DNA from: Leucaena leucocephala
Taxonomy: Eukaryota > Streptophyta > Magnoliopsida > Fabales > Fabaceae
Length of the DNA stretch: 64,000 nt
Reading direction: 5' to 3'
NCBI GenBank assembly: GCA_037074615.1
Contig: CM073566.1
Location: 11,426,001 to 11,490,000, forward strand
Below are positions 12,471-24,799 of the stretch, in pieces (the stretch's first letter is position 1; each line of letters starts with the position of its first letter). The notes beneath the pieces were generated by a model. It was not told the DNA's origin. It did no database searches and saw nothing but the letters and a program-made list of their open reading frames with translations. The position numbers and the translations under genes are program-made.

Positions 12471-13104
12471 TTGACATCTTAGTCAACTATCCTGGATATA
12501 GTTCTTCTGTATATCCTTTCCTGGTTTATGACTAAGGCTTGGGGCATTCATCCTCTTATACTTATGGACAATTCATTACACTTGTGAGTAGTGTCCATTT
12601 CTTTCATATCTTATTCCTTAGAATTTTGATGTATTCTGGGATCTACATCACCCCTCTTACACTTTGCTAATCTCTCAGGAGAGATATTGTTCTTCTAACT
12701 TTCTTTCTCCTGATACGAGATCATAACCCAGATAACTTCTCTGACTTTTCTCATAACTTCATGCACCTATGCCCAACTTTTGTGGCATTTGCACTTTCTT
12801 ATCCCTTCTTAGGGCTTACATATCGTTAGGCTACTCTTGCCTTAGCACCTTTCAATTTAACGTGCTACTGGGTTAGGGCTAGATTACTCTTTGTATAGCT
12901 TTAGGCCCTAGCAATCTCTTTCTTATAGAACTACGTTCTATCTTTGCCTTGCCTTAGACCCTCTTCTCTAGGTCTCTCTGGCCTTTTAATCTCTCATGAC
13001 TTATTATCATGACCAAGAACTTTTCATTATCCACATCATCATCTAGGCATATAGTTCCTTACAGCTCAGTCGCCCTTACCGCTATGGTTCTTCTTAACCA
13101 TTCT

Positions 13105-13385
13105 TAGGGTCGACCTCAGGGAATATTGAAGACTGTGTCTGGGGTAAGAGCAAATACCTTTCCTAGGGATGTCAGCATTCTTAGGCAACCTTTTGCAAAG
13201 TGGCCTTCCACCACAACTGCTTTGCCTTGCTCGACACTCCCATGTACCATGGCTCTTTCCACCATATTGACATCTCTGCTCTCCAATCTGATCATTACCC
13301 TGATCAGTCCCCTATCTGAACTACTGCCTCTTTCTCCTGCTATTGGCTTTACACCTTGAGCTACCTCCCAGAGTGCTCTTAGCCA
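13105..13385 (-). pseudogene. Extra gag C-terminus / pre-protease relic
   Basis: On the minus strand one frame reads a knuckle-like GGKSHGTWEC. After a frame change there is HFAKGCL followed by GKVFALTP. This is the same order as in element A: a first zinc-like motif, the CCHC knuckle, then GRVFALTRED before protease. The stretch is absent at the matching place in C and D and is out of order relative to B's own gag at 15718-16599. It may be a fragment captured from another element. It is heavily decayed, and the call rests on short motifs. Confidence 0.4.
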
Positions 13386-13675
13386 ATGCTTTTCTATTCT
13401 TAATACATAGGGAATTCTGTTCTTTACTTCTCAGGCATACTTCTACCAAACTTTGAATATCAGTACTCAGCTTTGGACTTGGACTCCGTCTTTGCTAAGG
13501 GAAAGCTAAGTTTAGTCTATATACTAGAGGCTACCTGAGAAAACCATTATAAAATAATTTCTCTAGGTGAGTTTATCAACTAGTGAAGCTTCCTTAACTT
13601 CGTCTTTGACATTCATCTTCCCAAAGAGATATTACATTGTACTCATATCTCATGGCTCATTACTTTCCTTAGGCT

Positions 13676-13825
13676 AGGTCTAACTGCGACCTCGGGATCT
13701 AACTGCGATCAACCGTTAGCCTCTTCAAAATCTATCTGTGACCCTGAAGCTGTTAGGATCTAACTGCGACCCTAGAGCCATGCTAGGATCTATCTGCGAC
13801 CCTCCAGAATCTAACTACGATTCTG
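13676..13825. repeat. Hairpin array, TAACTGC-loop class, in B
   Basis: Perfect stems AGGTC/GACCT (13676-13692), GATC/GATC (13696-13710) and CAGAATC/GATTCTG (13805-13825, loop TAACTAC). Intervening units pair imperfectly (AGGATC with GACCCT). Confidence 0.8.
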
Positions 13826-13999
13826 TTGTACTGTATATCTCCTGAAGATTTTAAACCAACAGACTAAGTTATAAGGTTAACTGCTTCCACCTGTTGATAA
13901 CTCCATAAAAAATTTTAAAATTTTATAGCCTCCAAATCATTTACCCAGACTTTACTTACTTCCTCTCTTACTCAGGAGTTCCTTCACATCTTTCAACTT

Positions 14000-14147
14000 G
14001 TGCTCTAACTGCTAGCCATTATGCTCTAACTGCGGGCATTCTACATCAGATCCAACTCTTATCTGAAGAGTGATCTATACTCATCTGAATCTAGCTCTGT
14101 CTGAGAGCCATCTGTTTCAGATCCAACTCTTATCTGAAGAGTGATCT
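14000..14147. repeat. Hairpin array, mainly ATCTG-loop class, in B
   Basis: Two near-identical double stems have inner ACTCTT, ATCTG, AAGAGT (14055-14071 and 14126-14142). They are bracketed by outer AGATC/GATCT arms (14049-14076 and 14119-14147). Between them lies GCTCT, GTCTG, AGAGC (14094-14108). Before them are GCTC-TAACTGC-type units at 14000-14042. Confidence 0.8.
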
Positions 14148-15265
14148 AGAAACAATCCCTTTACTGTTATCTGTTACTTTTTCTGTACATCATTCATTTC
14201 AATAAAAATGGCCCTGAGTACTGTATTCACAAGCCTATAGAAATACCTGAGTAACCTCAATCATAAATCATAACTTATCGTCCCATAAACTGAGACTATC
14301 TATCATCCTCAATACATTCATATCATCCTCCTATCATATGGCTGGGAGCAACATACTTTCTCATAACTCTCTCATCTCATATGTGTACTCATATATACTC
14401 TACCCTGCATGCACTGCAAGAGGGGAGTATCCATTCATCATAGCATACTCTAACACGCATGTCATCCTTTGACAACTGCAAGGAGATGCAACTATCATAA
14501 CTTATGGCACATAAGCCATATCATCATCATATTTTGCTCAACCATCCATTAGATATCGTAACAATCCAAGTAAGCCTCAAAACATATTTTCTTGATCATA
14601 TTATTTGTCAGATCATCATCTGATCATACTATCTATCGCATTATCTGTCAGATTATCAATCACATGATCAGAATCTGACAGGCACCTCTGTTTATCTTAC
14701 TTAGGCTGCCACACTACCCTCTTACTAGGGTATAGACTCAACCCTTCACTACTTTATCTTACATAAAGAATAGGGGAGTCACTTTATCTCTTAACTGTGG
14801 CTACCACTTTACTATCTCTTAACTTCTTCTATCTTTCCATCAGTCCTAGTCTACTTTTGACCGGACTATGGTTCCTTATTGGCCTTTCTTTTTATCCTAG
14901 CGAACTTGAGTCGCCTGGATCTCATTCATCATCTTTTACTATTACTTCTACTTTCTAGGGTACTATGCCCTAGGTCTATCACTTCTCCGTGATGGAATCC
15001 CTCTGCTGAACATTGAGCTCTTTCTCTATTACCCATCACGTCTCTCACCTTAGGCCATGTGCTAGGATCATTCCTAGGCAAATCTCAATCTAACTTTTAG
15101 GTCTTCTATTCAGAGAAGCTGAATAAAACCTCATCTTAAACTGATCTTTCATTTCTCAGTACCTTTGTACTGTTTGGCTTACCATATGCTATTCCAATCC
15201 TCTAGCTGGTGGACTTCAGCGAGTTTGGTACCTTCATTCTCTTCATCATATGGCCTCTGCCAATT

Positions 15266-15505
15266 ATAGTCGCGACTTGAGAACTTTATAGTCACAACTC
15301 ACATGCTCTGTGACTTTTAGTTGCAACCGTCGCACACTACTCATCACGACCTGGCAGCTCTACGTCCTTTAGTCGCAACCTATAACATCGCTACCTGAAC
15401 TCCTTTGTACACTGGTCGCGTACTGCAATATTACTTATCGCTACCTGATGTCTTCTCACGTCACAACATCAACTTATCTGTACATATTAGTCGCGACATA
15501 AGACC
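15266..15505. repeat. GTCGCGAC array in B
   Basis: About ten units related to the palindrome GTCGCGAC, spaced roughly 20-35 bp. The first (15269) and last are intact; the others are GTCACAAC, GTTGCAAC, ATCACGAC and similar. It lies just downstream of gag in transcript sense. Confidence 0.7.
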
Positions 15506-15717
15506 CCTCTTCTCTACTTCCTACTTTTAAAACATGTAGTCATACTCATCCTCATACAACGGCAACATACTAGGTATAGGGTAGCTCAATAGTGTGCATA
15601 CTGGACAATACAATCCAATCCAATAGAGGATTTATCCATTCATTAGCCAGTGGAAACAGAACACAAATAAACTCGTACCTTAGTTTGGCACAGGCGACTT
15701 TCTTATCTCGTTGCCAG

Positions 15718-16599
15718 TCAGGTATATACTCTTCCCTGAGTCGGGTATCTTTCGCCTGTTATGTTCTGTGGACACTCCCTGGCATAATGTCCATACTTTC
15801 CACACCTATAGCGTAACCCTTGACCTACTGGACAAGGCCTCATACCATGGTCTCGACCACAGTTCCTACATTCATTAGGCCTTGGTTGCCTACTAACTTC
15901 TCTTGGCCCACTACCTGGCCTACTTCCTTGCTTCTTATTAACTTTTGACCCATATGCTGGCCCATTTCTCTTCTTACTGTTCCTTCTCAAGGAACCTGGT
16001 GGCATTACTTTCAGTGGTACTGATGGAGTAAGCTCACTCTTTTCTGGTTATTGCACATTCCTTTGTAAATTGCCAGCTGGGTCTTTCTTTCAATGGAACA
16101 TTCTAAAACCTTAAAGATTTTCTCTAACTAGCTTACCCAATCCTCAGCTACTTGAGTGTCAAAAGTCCCTTCAACATGGGCGGATTAAACTTATGGAATC
16201 GTTCCATCCATGTTTGCAGACTTTCCTGGTCATTATTATTTCTTATAGACCCCTGATGTCTATTCATTCCAGTCTGCTCATGATCTGGCTGAGGTTCAGG
16301 TTCTATATCATTCTCTGGTACTACCTCCTTCCCAGACTGCTGTAATCTTGCAACCGCAGCAGCAACCGCCGTAGTGATAGCAGAATCTCGCTCTTGATCT
16401 TGGCGAGCCTGGGCTGCCCACATCTCATCATGACTTAACTTGTTGTAACTTGGATATCTGGCATCCTCACTACAGTATCTGGTTACAACACGATACCTCG
16501 AGCTACTCTTGCAGCTTCCTTAGTCATGAACTGATCAGATTCTGTCTCTATCTCTAGAGGAAACTGCTTCTTAAACCTTGTTCTGCTTAGTCCAGCCAT
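15718..16599 (-). pseudogene. gag: gag relic of element B
   Basis: The likely start is the Met at 16599 (MAGLSRTRFKKQF). The N-terminal part has stops and a frame change. From 16423 to 16148 an open stretch includes an Ala-rich helix and the WMERFHKFNPPMLKG segment that opens the capsid-like gag domain in this family. The conserved core (the RWW/YFPQS/EAEF region seen in A at 45104-46153) is deleted near 16060-16100. From 16005 to 15718 the C-terminal part resumes with CRNCGRDHG and a CCHC knuckle. In that knuckle the first Cys is Arg (RYRCGKYGHYAREC), while the D copy keeps Cys. Gag packages the RNA in a particle; this copy would not make a working protein. No protease follows. Confidence 0.8.
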
Positions 16600-16965
16600 A
16601 TTGTGTTAATAAACACCAGACCTCGACTGTATCGGCTGACTAAGATTAGCCCATCATAATCATATCCTTCGTAAGACTATAGAGCTCGGGTACAGCCTCA
16701 TACATCTGGGTGTCACTGTCTTCTGTCTAAACCTTTCCAAGCAGTGAACACCATCCCTATATCCTACTCTAGGGAGAGGACCACTCAAACTTCTCATTTG
16801 TTTAAGGAATCAAACTAACTAAACCAGAGCATCACTGAGCCAGAACCTTCTGTTCTGTGCCAGAATCTTATGCTCGGAGCCAGAACCCTTTGTTCTGTGC
16901 TAACCTTATTCTGTACTAACACCATAAATTATCTGTTCAGAGCATTTCCTAAGCCAGAATCCTTT
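16600..16965 (-). other. 5' leader of B, non-coding
   Basis: Sequence between the primer site and gag. I see no open frame like the pre-gag frame of A. Short direct repeats related to CCAGAACCTTCTGTTCTGTG occur near the primer site (about 16845-16960). Confidence 0.55.
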
Positions 16966-16977
16966 GCTCTGATACCA
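16966..16977 (-). other. Primer-binding site of B (initiator Met tRNA)
   Basis: The minus strand reads TGGTATCAGAGC, the complement of the 3' end of plant initiator Met tRNA, three bases inside the 5' LTR. Confidence 0.88.
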
Positions 16978-16980
16978 AAA

Positions 16981-19900
16981 TGAAACATCCTTACGTTCGT
17001 ATGTCTTAGGGACCATTCAGTAGCATTTAGAACCACTTTCATGGTCATTGAAGTCCAATTTCTCAATCTGGAGTTTTACTCTTATCGAGTACTGTTCCCT
17101 GTGTAAATTCCAGATGAGTGACCCGACTTCGAAAAATCATAACTAATTCTAGAAAAATAGAAATTAAGTGGTTCCAATTGCTAAATTAATCTAACTCAAT
17201 TATATTTCAGGGAAAAATAACTCGTTGACCATTAGTTGACCAAGTCAACGTCAGTCAACGTGTCAACTTTACTGTTCATCCCACGTTTTTCTCCCTGAAT
17301 CCAGCATTCTGGTCCCAACTTTGATAATTTATATCTCCTTGTGTAGACATCCAAATGAATCATACTATATATCAAATCGAAGCTTGGTATGTCTACTATT
17401 TACCTTAAAATTTTCGAACATTTATTCATCCATTTACTATTTTTAACTATTTATCAAACATTATCATGTCACCACATGTTACTGTTCACAGTGGTAATTT
17501 CCAGCAATCAACTTTGCATACATATGCATACATCCATCATATATCAGTCAAACATGCCAAACAACAATTATTATTAATTAATAAGTTGTTTTACATCTGG
17601 CCATGTACATAAATTCTCATATCTCTATTGCATCTTTTCCTGCCTGAAGTCCGGCAGCATAACCGCTACGCTTCATCTGTACAAAGAATTGAACCGTACT
17701 GATTCGGTAATCCCCTCATGAGAACTACCATTCTACGTAGTACCCAGGAAAGACTAGATGAACCGGCTAGGTCCACTCACTTCTAGCCTCCTTAGACAGC
17801 ACTACGTACACAGTACTTATCATATACTGATGTTCAGTCTTTACTTCGGCAGCATAACGGCGTCTCTTAAAATTCCCAGAATTCATTTTGACATAACCTC
17901 CCCTGTAATGGTTTACTTATTGGGATGAGATTCGGGGGAATCTCAGTAGCAACAATCATAACAATATATGTAATGCAGAGTGACAGTGCTTGCTTGTGAT
18001 TGTGTACAGATAAGTATGCTGCGTGCTTCCATGCTTAATAACATATGATCATAGCATTACAGCAGAGCTTCAGACATAACATATAAGACAACAATCCAAC
18101 CAAACAATAGCACAACAAATCACAAAGCCATTACATAAAAGCTAGGATTAGTTACTACCTCAAAGGCTCAACAGAGCTCTACTATCTCTATTCTGCTTCC
18201 AGCTCCGCCAGAACTTCCTTTCTTTCTTTCTTCCTCTCACTTTCTCTCTCTAGCACCTCCTTCTCTCTCTAAAAGCTCCTTGGCCGTGCAGCATATGAAT
18301 GAATGGGGGGGTATTTATAACCTCCTCCAATGGTATTTCTGTAATTACCATGAACTTTGATCCTGCGGTCCTGGTTTTTCCTATTTTCTTTAATTCCTCA
18401 TTTACTGCATCATGCATGACATCATTGGGACACCTCGCCAGGACACCTCAGCGCCACATTTTCCACATGCTAAAATTCCTGAACACCTCAGCAGCTGACT
18501 CAGCATGCTGACTCACCGATCCAGTGTCCTGCCTCGTACTACGTGTCCTCAGCTTTTTCTTCCTCCTCTGTGATGGCGCCATGTGTCATCTTACTGGCAC
18601 CTGTCACGCCATCTAATGCTATCCAGATAAATCCAGGACTTTATCTGATCACCTCCTCGGTTATCGTGCCAACCGAGTAACTTTACTTTATTGAAACAGC
18701 ATTAAAATAATATTTTAATGCCACTTTTTCCCACACATTACTGGGCCTACGTTTTTGGGCTCTGGGGATGTTGTCTTGGATCCTGATCAAGCCCAAGTAC
18801 TCTGATGGCTCGATTCCCAAGAAACAGCCCTTGGCAAATTACCAAAATACCCTTGGGTGCCCTTTCTTGCACTATTTTAACCCTAAGGGTAAAATCGTCA
18901 TTTTACACCCTTCTGTACCCTGTCAGGGTATATACTGACTCTAAGTAACTTTATCTGTATATACCTTGGCTGCTGGGCCTGTCCAGAATTACCAAAATAC
19001 CCTCCATTCATCTGTTACTCTTTAGTACAACATAGGGGTATTTTCGTAATTTCGCACTTTTCCGGGGTTCTGCCGGACACTGGCCCACCTATCAGTCCAA
19101 GTGTCTTACTGGGCCTCTGTTGGCGCCATTATTGGGCCTTTCTGGGTCCAATACCCTCATGGCACGCATTACGAGGAATCTTCCCCCGTTAATAATTATT
19201 GAATATTTTATCTATTATTCACCGTTTATACACATATCCGGACACCGGCTCCTTCTGTCCGATACACTGGCCTGCGGTGTTCAGGCATCACTGTGAGTCA
19301 TATCAGTCATCTGACCGAGGTCATCCGAACTCATTCAGTCCCTTTTCAAATACCGATAAATCTCCCTATCGGATCCCCAGAGGCTTCACACTCCCGTCTG
19401 GATTTTCTAATTTGCGAATAACTTTTTCTACAGGCCTCCTATCGGTATTCTGTCAGTTTCCCGACATCCGCCCCATAAGGACGTATCATCCTGTATTTTC
19501 TCACCTAAATCTGAATTCTAGGATATCCGGTATGAATTTTTATAACTTTTGGACGATCAGTCCATTTCTGGCTATCTGGAGTCTTCAAAAATTCCTGTAT
19601 TAAGCCAGATTACCGAGCGTCACTTGCTCTCTCTACCGGTGAAATCTGGGACTGAAATGCTGTCGGACAGTCCAAACCACTTCCGGCCTGACTTTCTTTA
19701 ATTACAATTTAGCCCCAGGGAACTTTTCTTCTTTTCATTTAAATCCCTTTTTACTTGGCTAAAATTACACTTAAGGACCCCACATTTTTGTCTACTTTCC
19801 TTTTTGGCCTTGAAACTTTCCATAATTGCACTTAAGTCCTTTCATTTCCTTTACTAGGTCTAGGGGCATTATTGTCTTTTCATATTTTACCAGAGTATCC

Positions 19901-20568
19901 TCTGGCCCTGGTCAACTATCCAGATACCCCTTCTTGACTATCTAACCTTAGCCAAATGACCAAAATACCCTTTACTCATTCTTCAGTTATTCTATAACAT
20001 AAGGGCATTTTCGTCATTTTGCACATTTTTCCCGGACACCGGCCCCTCTTACCACTGAACTGATATTATGGGCCTGGTCCTTCCTTGGTGTCACTACGGG
20101 CCTTAGACAATACTGTATGGCCTCTGGCCATAGTCCGATCATCTCTATTCGGACTGCCTTTCCTTTACCGATTATAACTGTAAATTCCCATCTTCAGGAA
20201 TTTTTACAAAAAAATCGGAACCTCAAATCAAAATTCTGTGACTCCTCATTCAATCCGGAATCCTTTTCTCTATCTCCCGGTATTTTCAGATATTTTATCC
20301 GGACCGGGCTGTTTTGGCCTGAAAAAGCACTCACGCGCACACTTTTCCAAAATGACCATTTTACCCCTGGTCATACTTCTAATTTTTTCATACACATAGA
20401 GACCTCATATGCACATTTCACAGTTCAGTGAAATGATCAGCATAATTTTCTCTATTTTCTGGCAAAATATGGTACTCATCGTCTATCAGCCCGATCTTTC
20501 CCATAATTACGATTATGCCCTTGATTTCTCCTTTTGACATCTCTAGGCCTAAAAATTAGGGTGTTACA
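16981..20568 (-). repeat. 5' LTR of element B
   Basis: 3588 bp, TGAAACATCC to GTGTTACA. The fuller of the two LTRs; it keeps the block missing at about 10407. TATA box on the minus strand at 18312-18319. Confidence 0.9.
18312..18319 (-). promoter_or_regulatory. TATA box of B 5' LTR
   Basis: TATAAATA on the minus strand. This is the LTR copy that would drive the element's transcript. Confidence 0.58.
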
Positions 20569-20840
20569 CTAGTCACGACTCTTATTCTCTATGATCTTTT
20601 GTCGCGACCATCTCCATCTACTCATCACGACTTAACATCTCTGTGTCCTTTAGTCGCGAACTAACTCTTATATCATCGGGACCTGAACTCCTTGGTGCAC
20701 ACTAGTCGCGTACTGTAACATTACTCGTAGTGACCATAGGTCTTCTCATGTCACAACCTTAAAACTTCTATACATATTAGTCATGACATAAGACCCTTCT
20801 TGTCACAACCTCAGTTCTTTGTGACTACTAGTCATGCCTT
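20569..20840. repeat. GTCGCGAC array in C, right of B
   Basis: Continues the array interrupted at about 9029 by B. Units include GTCACGAC, GTCGCGAC, ATCACGAC, GTCGCGAA, GTCGCGTA and GTCATGAC, spaced about 20-35 bp. Most changes are C-to-T or G-to-A at CpG. Confidence 0.7.
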
Positions 20841-20869
20841 CACTTCATAGCTTGGACATCTCATCATCC

Positions 20870-21002
20870 TCACTGTAGCGTCTGGTCACAGAATAATACC
20901 TCGAGCTACTCTTGCAGCTTCCCTGACCTTGAATTGGTCAGCTTCTGTCTCTACCAATAGAGGAAACTGCTTCTTAGACGTTATCATGCTTAGTCCAGCC
21001 AC
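20870..21002 (-). pseudogene. gag: N-terminal gag scrap of element C
   Basis: On the minus strand it reads SKKQFPLLVETEADQF and EAARVARGIIL. This matches the first 40 or so residues of B's gag, including a stop at the same place. The start codon is GTG instead of ATG. The rest of gag is absent: the sequence passes into the GTCGCGAC array. So C, like B, lost pol and also lost most of gag. Confidence 0.65.
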
Positions 21003-21319
21003 ATCGTGTTAAGGAACATGAGACCTCGGAGGTAACGGCTAACTAAGACTACTCTATCATAATCATATCCTTTGTAAGACTGTAAAGCTCGGGGTATAGT
21101 TTTATCTATCTGGGTATCATTGTCTCTTATCTAAATCTTTCTCTAAGCAGTGAACACTATCCCTATATTGTACTCTAGGGAGAGAACCATTCAAATTTCT
21201 AACTTGTTTAAGGGGTCAGTCTAACTAAACCAGAGCATCACTAAGCCAGAACCTTCTGTTCTTTGCCAGAATCTTATGCTCTGAGCCAAAACCCTTTCTG
21301 TTCTATGCCAGAACCTATT
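21003..21319 (-). other. 5' leader of C, non-coding
   Basis: Similar throughout to the leader of B, including the CCAGAACC-type short repeats near the primer site. No gene is seen. Confidence 0.55.
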
Positions 21320-21331
21320 GCTTTTATACCA
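21320..21331 (-). other. Decayed primer-binding site of C
   Basis: The minus strand reads TGGTATAAAAGC, two or three changes from TGGTATCAGAGC, in the expected place next to the 5' LTR. Confidence 0.7.
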
Positions 21332-21334
21332 AAA

Positions 21335-24269
21335 TGTAACATCCTTACTTTCATGCGTTTTAGGGACCATTTGGTAGCATTTGGAACCACTTTCAAGGTC
21401 ATTGAAGTCAAATTTCTCAATCTAGAGTTTTACTCTTATCGAGTACTGTTCACTGTGTAAATTCCAGATGAGTGACCAGACTTCAAAAAATCATAACTAA
21501 TTCTAAAAAAATTGAAATGAAGTGTTTCAAATTGATATATGAAGCTAACTTAATCATATTTCATAGAAAAATAACTTGTTGACCACGCATTGACCAAGTC
21601 AACGTCAGTCAACACTACAACTTTACTGTTCATCTAACATTTTCCCCCTGAATCCAGCATTTTGGTCCTAACTTTGAAAAATTATATCTCCATGTGTAGA
21701 CATTCAAATAAGGAGTTATATATATCAAATCGAAGATCGGTATGTTTACTATTTACTGTAAAAATATCATACATTTATTCAACTATTTACTATTTTTAAT
21801 TACAGATCAAACGTCACTGCATCACCACGAGTTACTGTTCATGGTGGCAAATTCCAGCATACCAACTTTACATACATCTGCATAACATACATCAATCACA
21901 TATCAATCATGCTAAATAATTCTTAACTTCTCTTCACGTATCTTTATCTCCTCCATCTTGAGAAGACCTGCTATAATTAGATGGATATGGACAGGGTGAG
22001 ATTTCGGGGGAAATCTCAGTAGCAAACAGTACTAAACAATGTATGCATCAATGATTGGTATTAGTGCTTGCTTGTGATTGTGTCAACATAATATAATGTG
22101 TATGCTTCCATGTAACTTATGAAATACAATTGGCAAAAGTAATCATAGCACAGAGCTTCAACAATTAGATATTAACATCAATCAATCAAGCCATAACACA
22201 ATCAACCATACATTCAACACATACAATTTTAGGTAGGTTTACTACCTGGCATGTAGCCTTTCCTTTAGCCTTAGCCTTTGCTCTGAGGTTCCTTATTTTC
22301 ATAGGTCAGAGCTTATACATAGCATAATAATATTTTATTATTGCCTTATCTAGTATAACTCCACTTAACTCAAGCATATCTTAAGGTAATACCCCTATTC
22401 CGTCAATCCCCTAACTTTCTTTCTATCCACAGCTAACCTTATAGAGAGATATTTCTCTATTCTAACTATCTAATTTATAAGATCAATCCTCTAATTTATT
22501 AGAGCAAGGACCAGAATAAATTACTTACCTTATTCCTAAGCTTGCTAAGTCCCTAAGCTCCTTGGATTGCTCCTAGTTCTGCCAGAACTCCTTTTTCTTC
22601 CTTTCTTTCTCTTCCTTTCTTTCCTTCTCTCTTTTTCTTTCTCTCTCCTCTTTTCTCTCCTTTCTTGTTTCCTTTCTGTGAATGGAAATGGGAGGGGGTG
22701 AGGGGTATTTATACTTGATGCAAGGTGGGATGAACGGCTCAGATCGAATCGCATTGAACGGCTTAGATCGCTTAGCTTCTCACCAAGCCTTGCTTACATC
22801 ACTATGATGACATCATCCTCCATGATAACTCATCAAAATTGATATCATCATGGGACACCTCACATGCTTAGGTGGTGCAATGGTGACACCTCTCCAGCTG
22901 ACTCAGCACTTCCAGAGAATTCCAGAGTCTTATACAGGAATCAACGGCTGAGATCGTGCCACGTGTCCTCATCTTTTTCTTCTCCCTCTAGATTAATGTC
23001 ATGTGGCACCTTGTGGGTACCTTTAATGCCACCTCATGGCTTTCGAATAATCTCAGGACTTTATCTGATCAATTCCCCAGTTATTACGTCAACCGAGTAA
23101 CCTTACTTTATTAAAAACTCTAAAATATTATTTTAATGCCACTTTAATTCACATATTCCTTGGGCTACGTTTTTGCACTCTGAGAATGCTATCTTGGGTC
23201 TCTGATCAAGTTCAGGTACTCTGATGGCTCGATTCCCAAGAAACATCCCTTGGCAAATTATCAAAATGCCCTTGGTTCCTCTTTCTTTACTTTAATGAGT
23301 ATAGGGATATTACTGTCTTTTCACATCTTACCAGAGTATTCTCTGACCCTGGTCAACTATCCAGATAACCTTTCTTGACTGTCTAACCTTAGTCAAATGA
23401 CCAAAATACCCTTTACTCATTCTTTAATTATCTTATAACACAGGGGTATTTTCATCATTTTGCACCATTTTTTGGACAGCGGCCCTTTTTATCTGATAAA
23501 CTAATATTCTGGGTCTGGGCCTTCCTTGGTGTCATTATGGGCCTCTCCATTATGTCATTTGGGCTCATTTAGTCCCAGTTTATTTACTGCTAAATCTTCT
23601 TATCGGATACCAGGAGTTCACAAACTCCCGTCTAAATTTATTAAAAAATGAATAACTTTTTCTACAGAACTCTTTTCGGGATTCTGTCAGTTCCCTGACC
23701 TCCGTCTTCACAGGACACATATTCCTATAACTTTTCACTCATATCTGAGGTCTAGGAGATCTGATAAAAAATTCAGATAACTTTTTGACTATCAGATAAA
23801 TTTCAGCTATCTGGAACTTTAATAAAATTCCTGTATTAAGCCAGATTAACCAGCATCATTTCCTCTATATACTATTGAAATTTGGGACTAAAATGCTTCC
23901 GGACAGTTCTAAGCCACTTTCGGCTCTACTTTCTATAATTACCATTTTGCCCCTGGAAACTTTTCTTTTTTTCAATTAAGTCCCTTAAATTTTCATAATT
24001 ACCTTTAATGGCCCGCAACTTGTGTCTACCTTTATTTCTTACCATGGAACTTTTAAACTTTTCACTTTAGTCCCTCTCTTTTCTAAAATGACCATTATAC
24101 CCTAGGGACTTTCACTATTTACATATAAGTCCATGTACTTTCGCTTATTTGCAGTTTAGTCCCTCAAAACCCTCTGTATATTTCTGGGACTTCTGCTCAA
24201 AGGGGTCTGGTAGCCTATCTATTTCAGGCCACTTTTGGAGTCTCTGGGCCTAAAAATTGGGATATTACA
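21335..24269 (-). repeat. 5' LTR of element C
   Basis: 2935 bp, TGTAACATCC to GATATTACA, uninterrupted. It serves as the empty-site reference for S1 in the left copy. TATA box on the minus strand at 22706-22713, with a long CT-rich leader at about 22580-22670. Confidence 0.9.
22706..22713 (-). promoter_or_regulatory. TATA box of C 5' LTR
   Basis: TATAAATA on the minus strand, in the common LTR position. Confidence 0.55.
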
Positions 24270-24799
24270 AGAGCCATCTGTTTCAAATCCAACTCTTATC
24301 TGAAGAGTAGTCCGAAAACAATCTCTTTACTGTTATCTGCTGTTCTTTATGTATACCATTTCTTTTGATAGAGTTATAACACTATCACCCTCTTGATACT
24401 TGCTATAACCCTAACATAAGAAATGGTCCTGAGTACTACATTCACAAGCCTGTAGAAATACCTGAGTAACCCCCAATCATATTGTATCTACTATCATGTT
24501 GTAATTGACATCCTACTTATTGAGACTATCTGTTTATCTAGGTATCTTTCTCTTACTATTCTGTCTCATGTTTTATTTTTAACCTTTTCTACTAACTTCA
24601 AGCCTAATATAAACTCTAATGCCTAAGGGTTTGACTAATACTAACTACTTTGTCTATGTTTTCTCTACTTCCTACTCTTTAGACTTATAATTATATTCAT
24701 TCCTATACAAAGGCAACATACTAGGTCTAGGATAGCTCAACAGTGTGCATACCGGACAATACAATCCAATCACATATAGGATTTATCTACTCACTAGCT
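24270..24799 (-). mobile_element. Interior of D, middle part (non-coding)
   Basis: Resumes D after element C. It opens with AGAGCCATCTG and a further ACTCTT-ATCTG-AAGAGT hairpin (about 24291-24307). After that it is AT-rich with no other structure I can support. Confidence 0.7.

Larger units (their letters stand above)
12471..15265 (-). mobile_element. Interior of B, non-coding part
   Basis: Collinear with the interiors of C and D except for an extra block of about 390 bp (about 12998-13388) that holds a gag-like relic. I see no pol motif. Hairpin arrays lie at 13676-13825 and 14000-14147. The rest is AT-rich with no other structure I can support. Confidence 0.7.
9055..20568 (-). mobile_element. 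Element B: gag-only Ty3/gypsy-type LTR retrotransposon
   Basis: Complete element. The LTRs, TGAAACATCC to GTGTTACA, lie at 9055-12429 and 16981-20568. The duplication CTAGT is at 9050-9054 and 20569-20573. Its primer site matches initiator Met tRNA, and a purine tract follows the left LTR. The 4.55 kb interior has a broken gag and a second gag-like relic but no protease, RT, RNase H or integrase. It therefore needed another element's enzymes. The LTRs differ at about 5 of the first 250 bases, apart from one gap of about 210 bp, so it is fairly young. Confidence 0.92.
566..24269 (-). mobile_element. Element C: non-autonomous Ty3/gypsy-type LTR retrotransposon
   Basis: Both LTRs run from TGTAACATCC to GATATTACA, at 566-6491 and 21335-24269. 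The target duplication AGAGC lies at 561-565 and 24270-24274. Orientation is minus: the purine tract follows the left LTR and the tRNA-primer site precedes the right one. Without its two insertions (S1 and B) it is roughly 9 kb. The interior keeps only an N-terminal gag scrap and no pol, so movement would have needed proteins from another element. The two LTRs differ at about 19 of the first 265 aligned bases by eye, more than those of B nested inside it, as expected for an older insertion. Confidence 0.9.
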
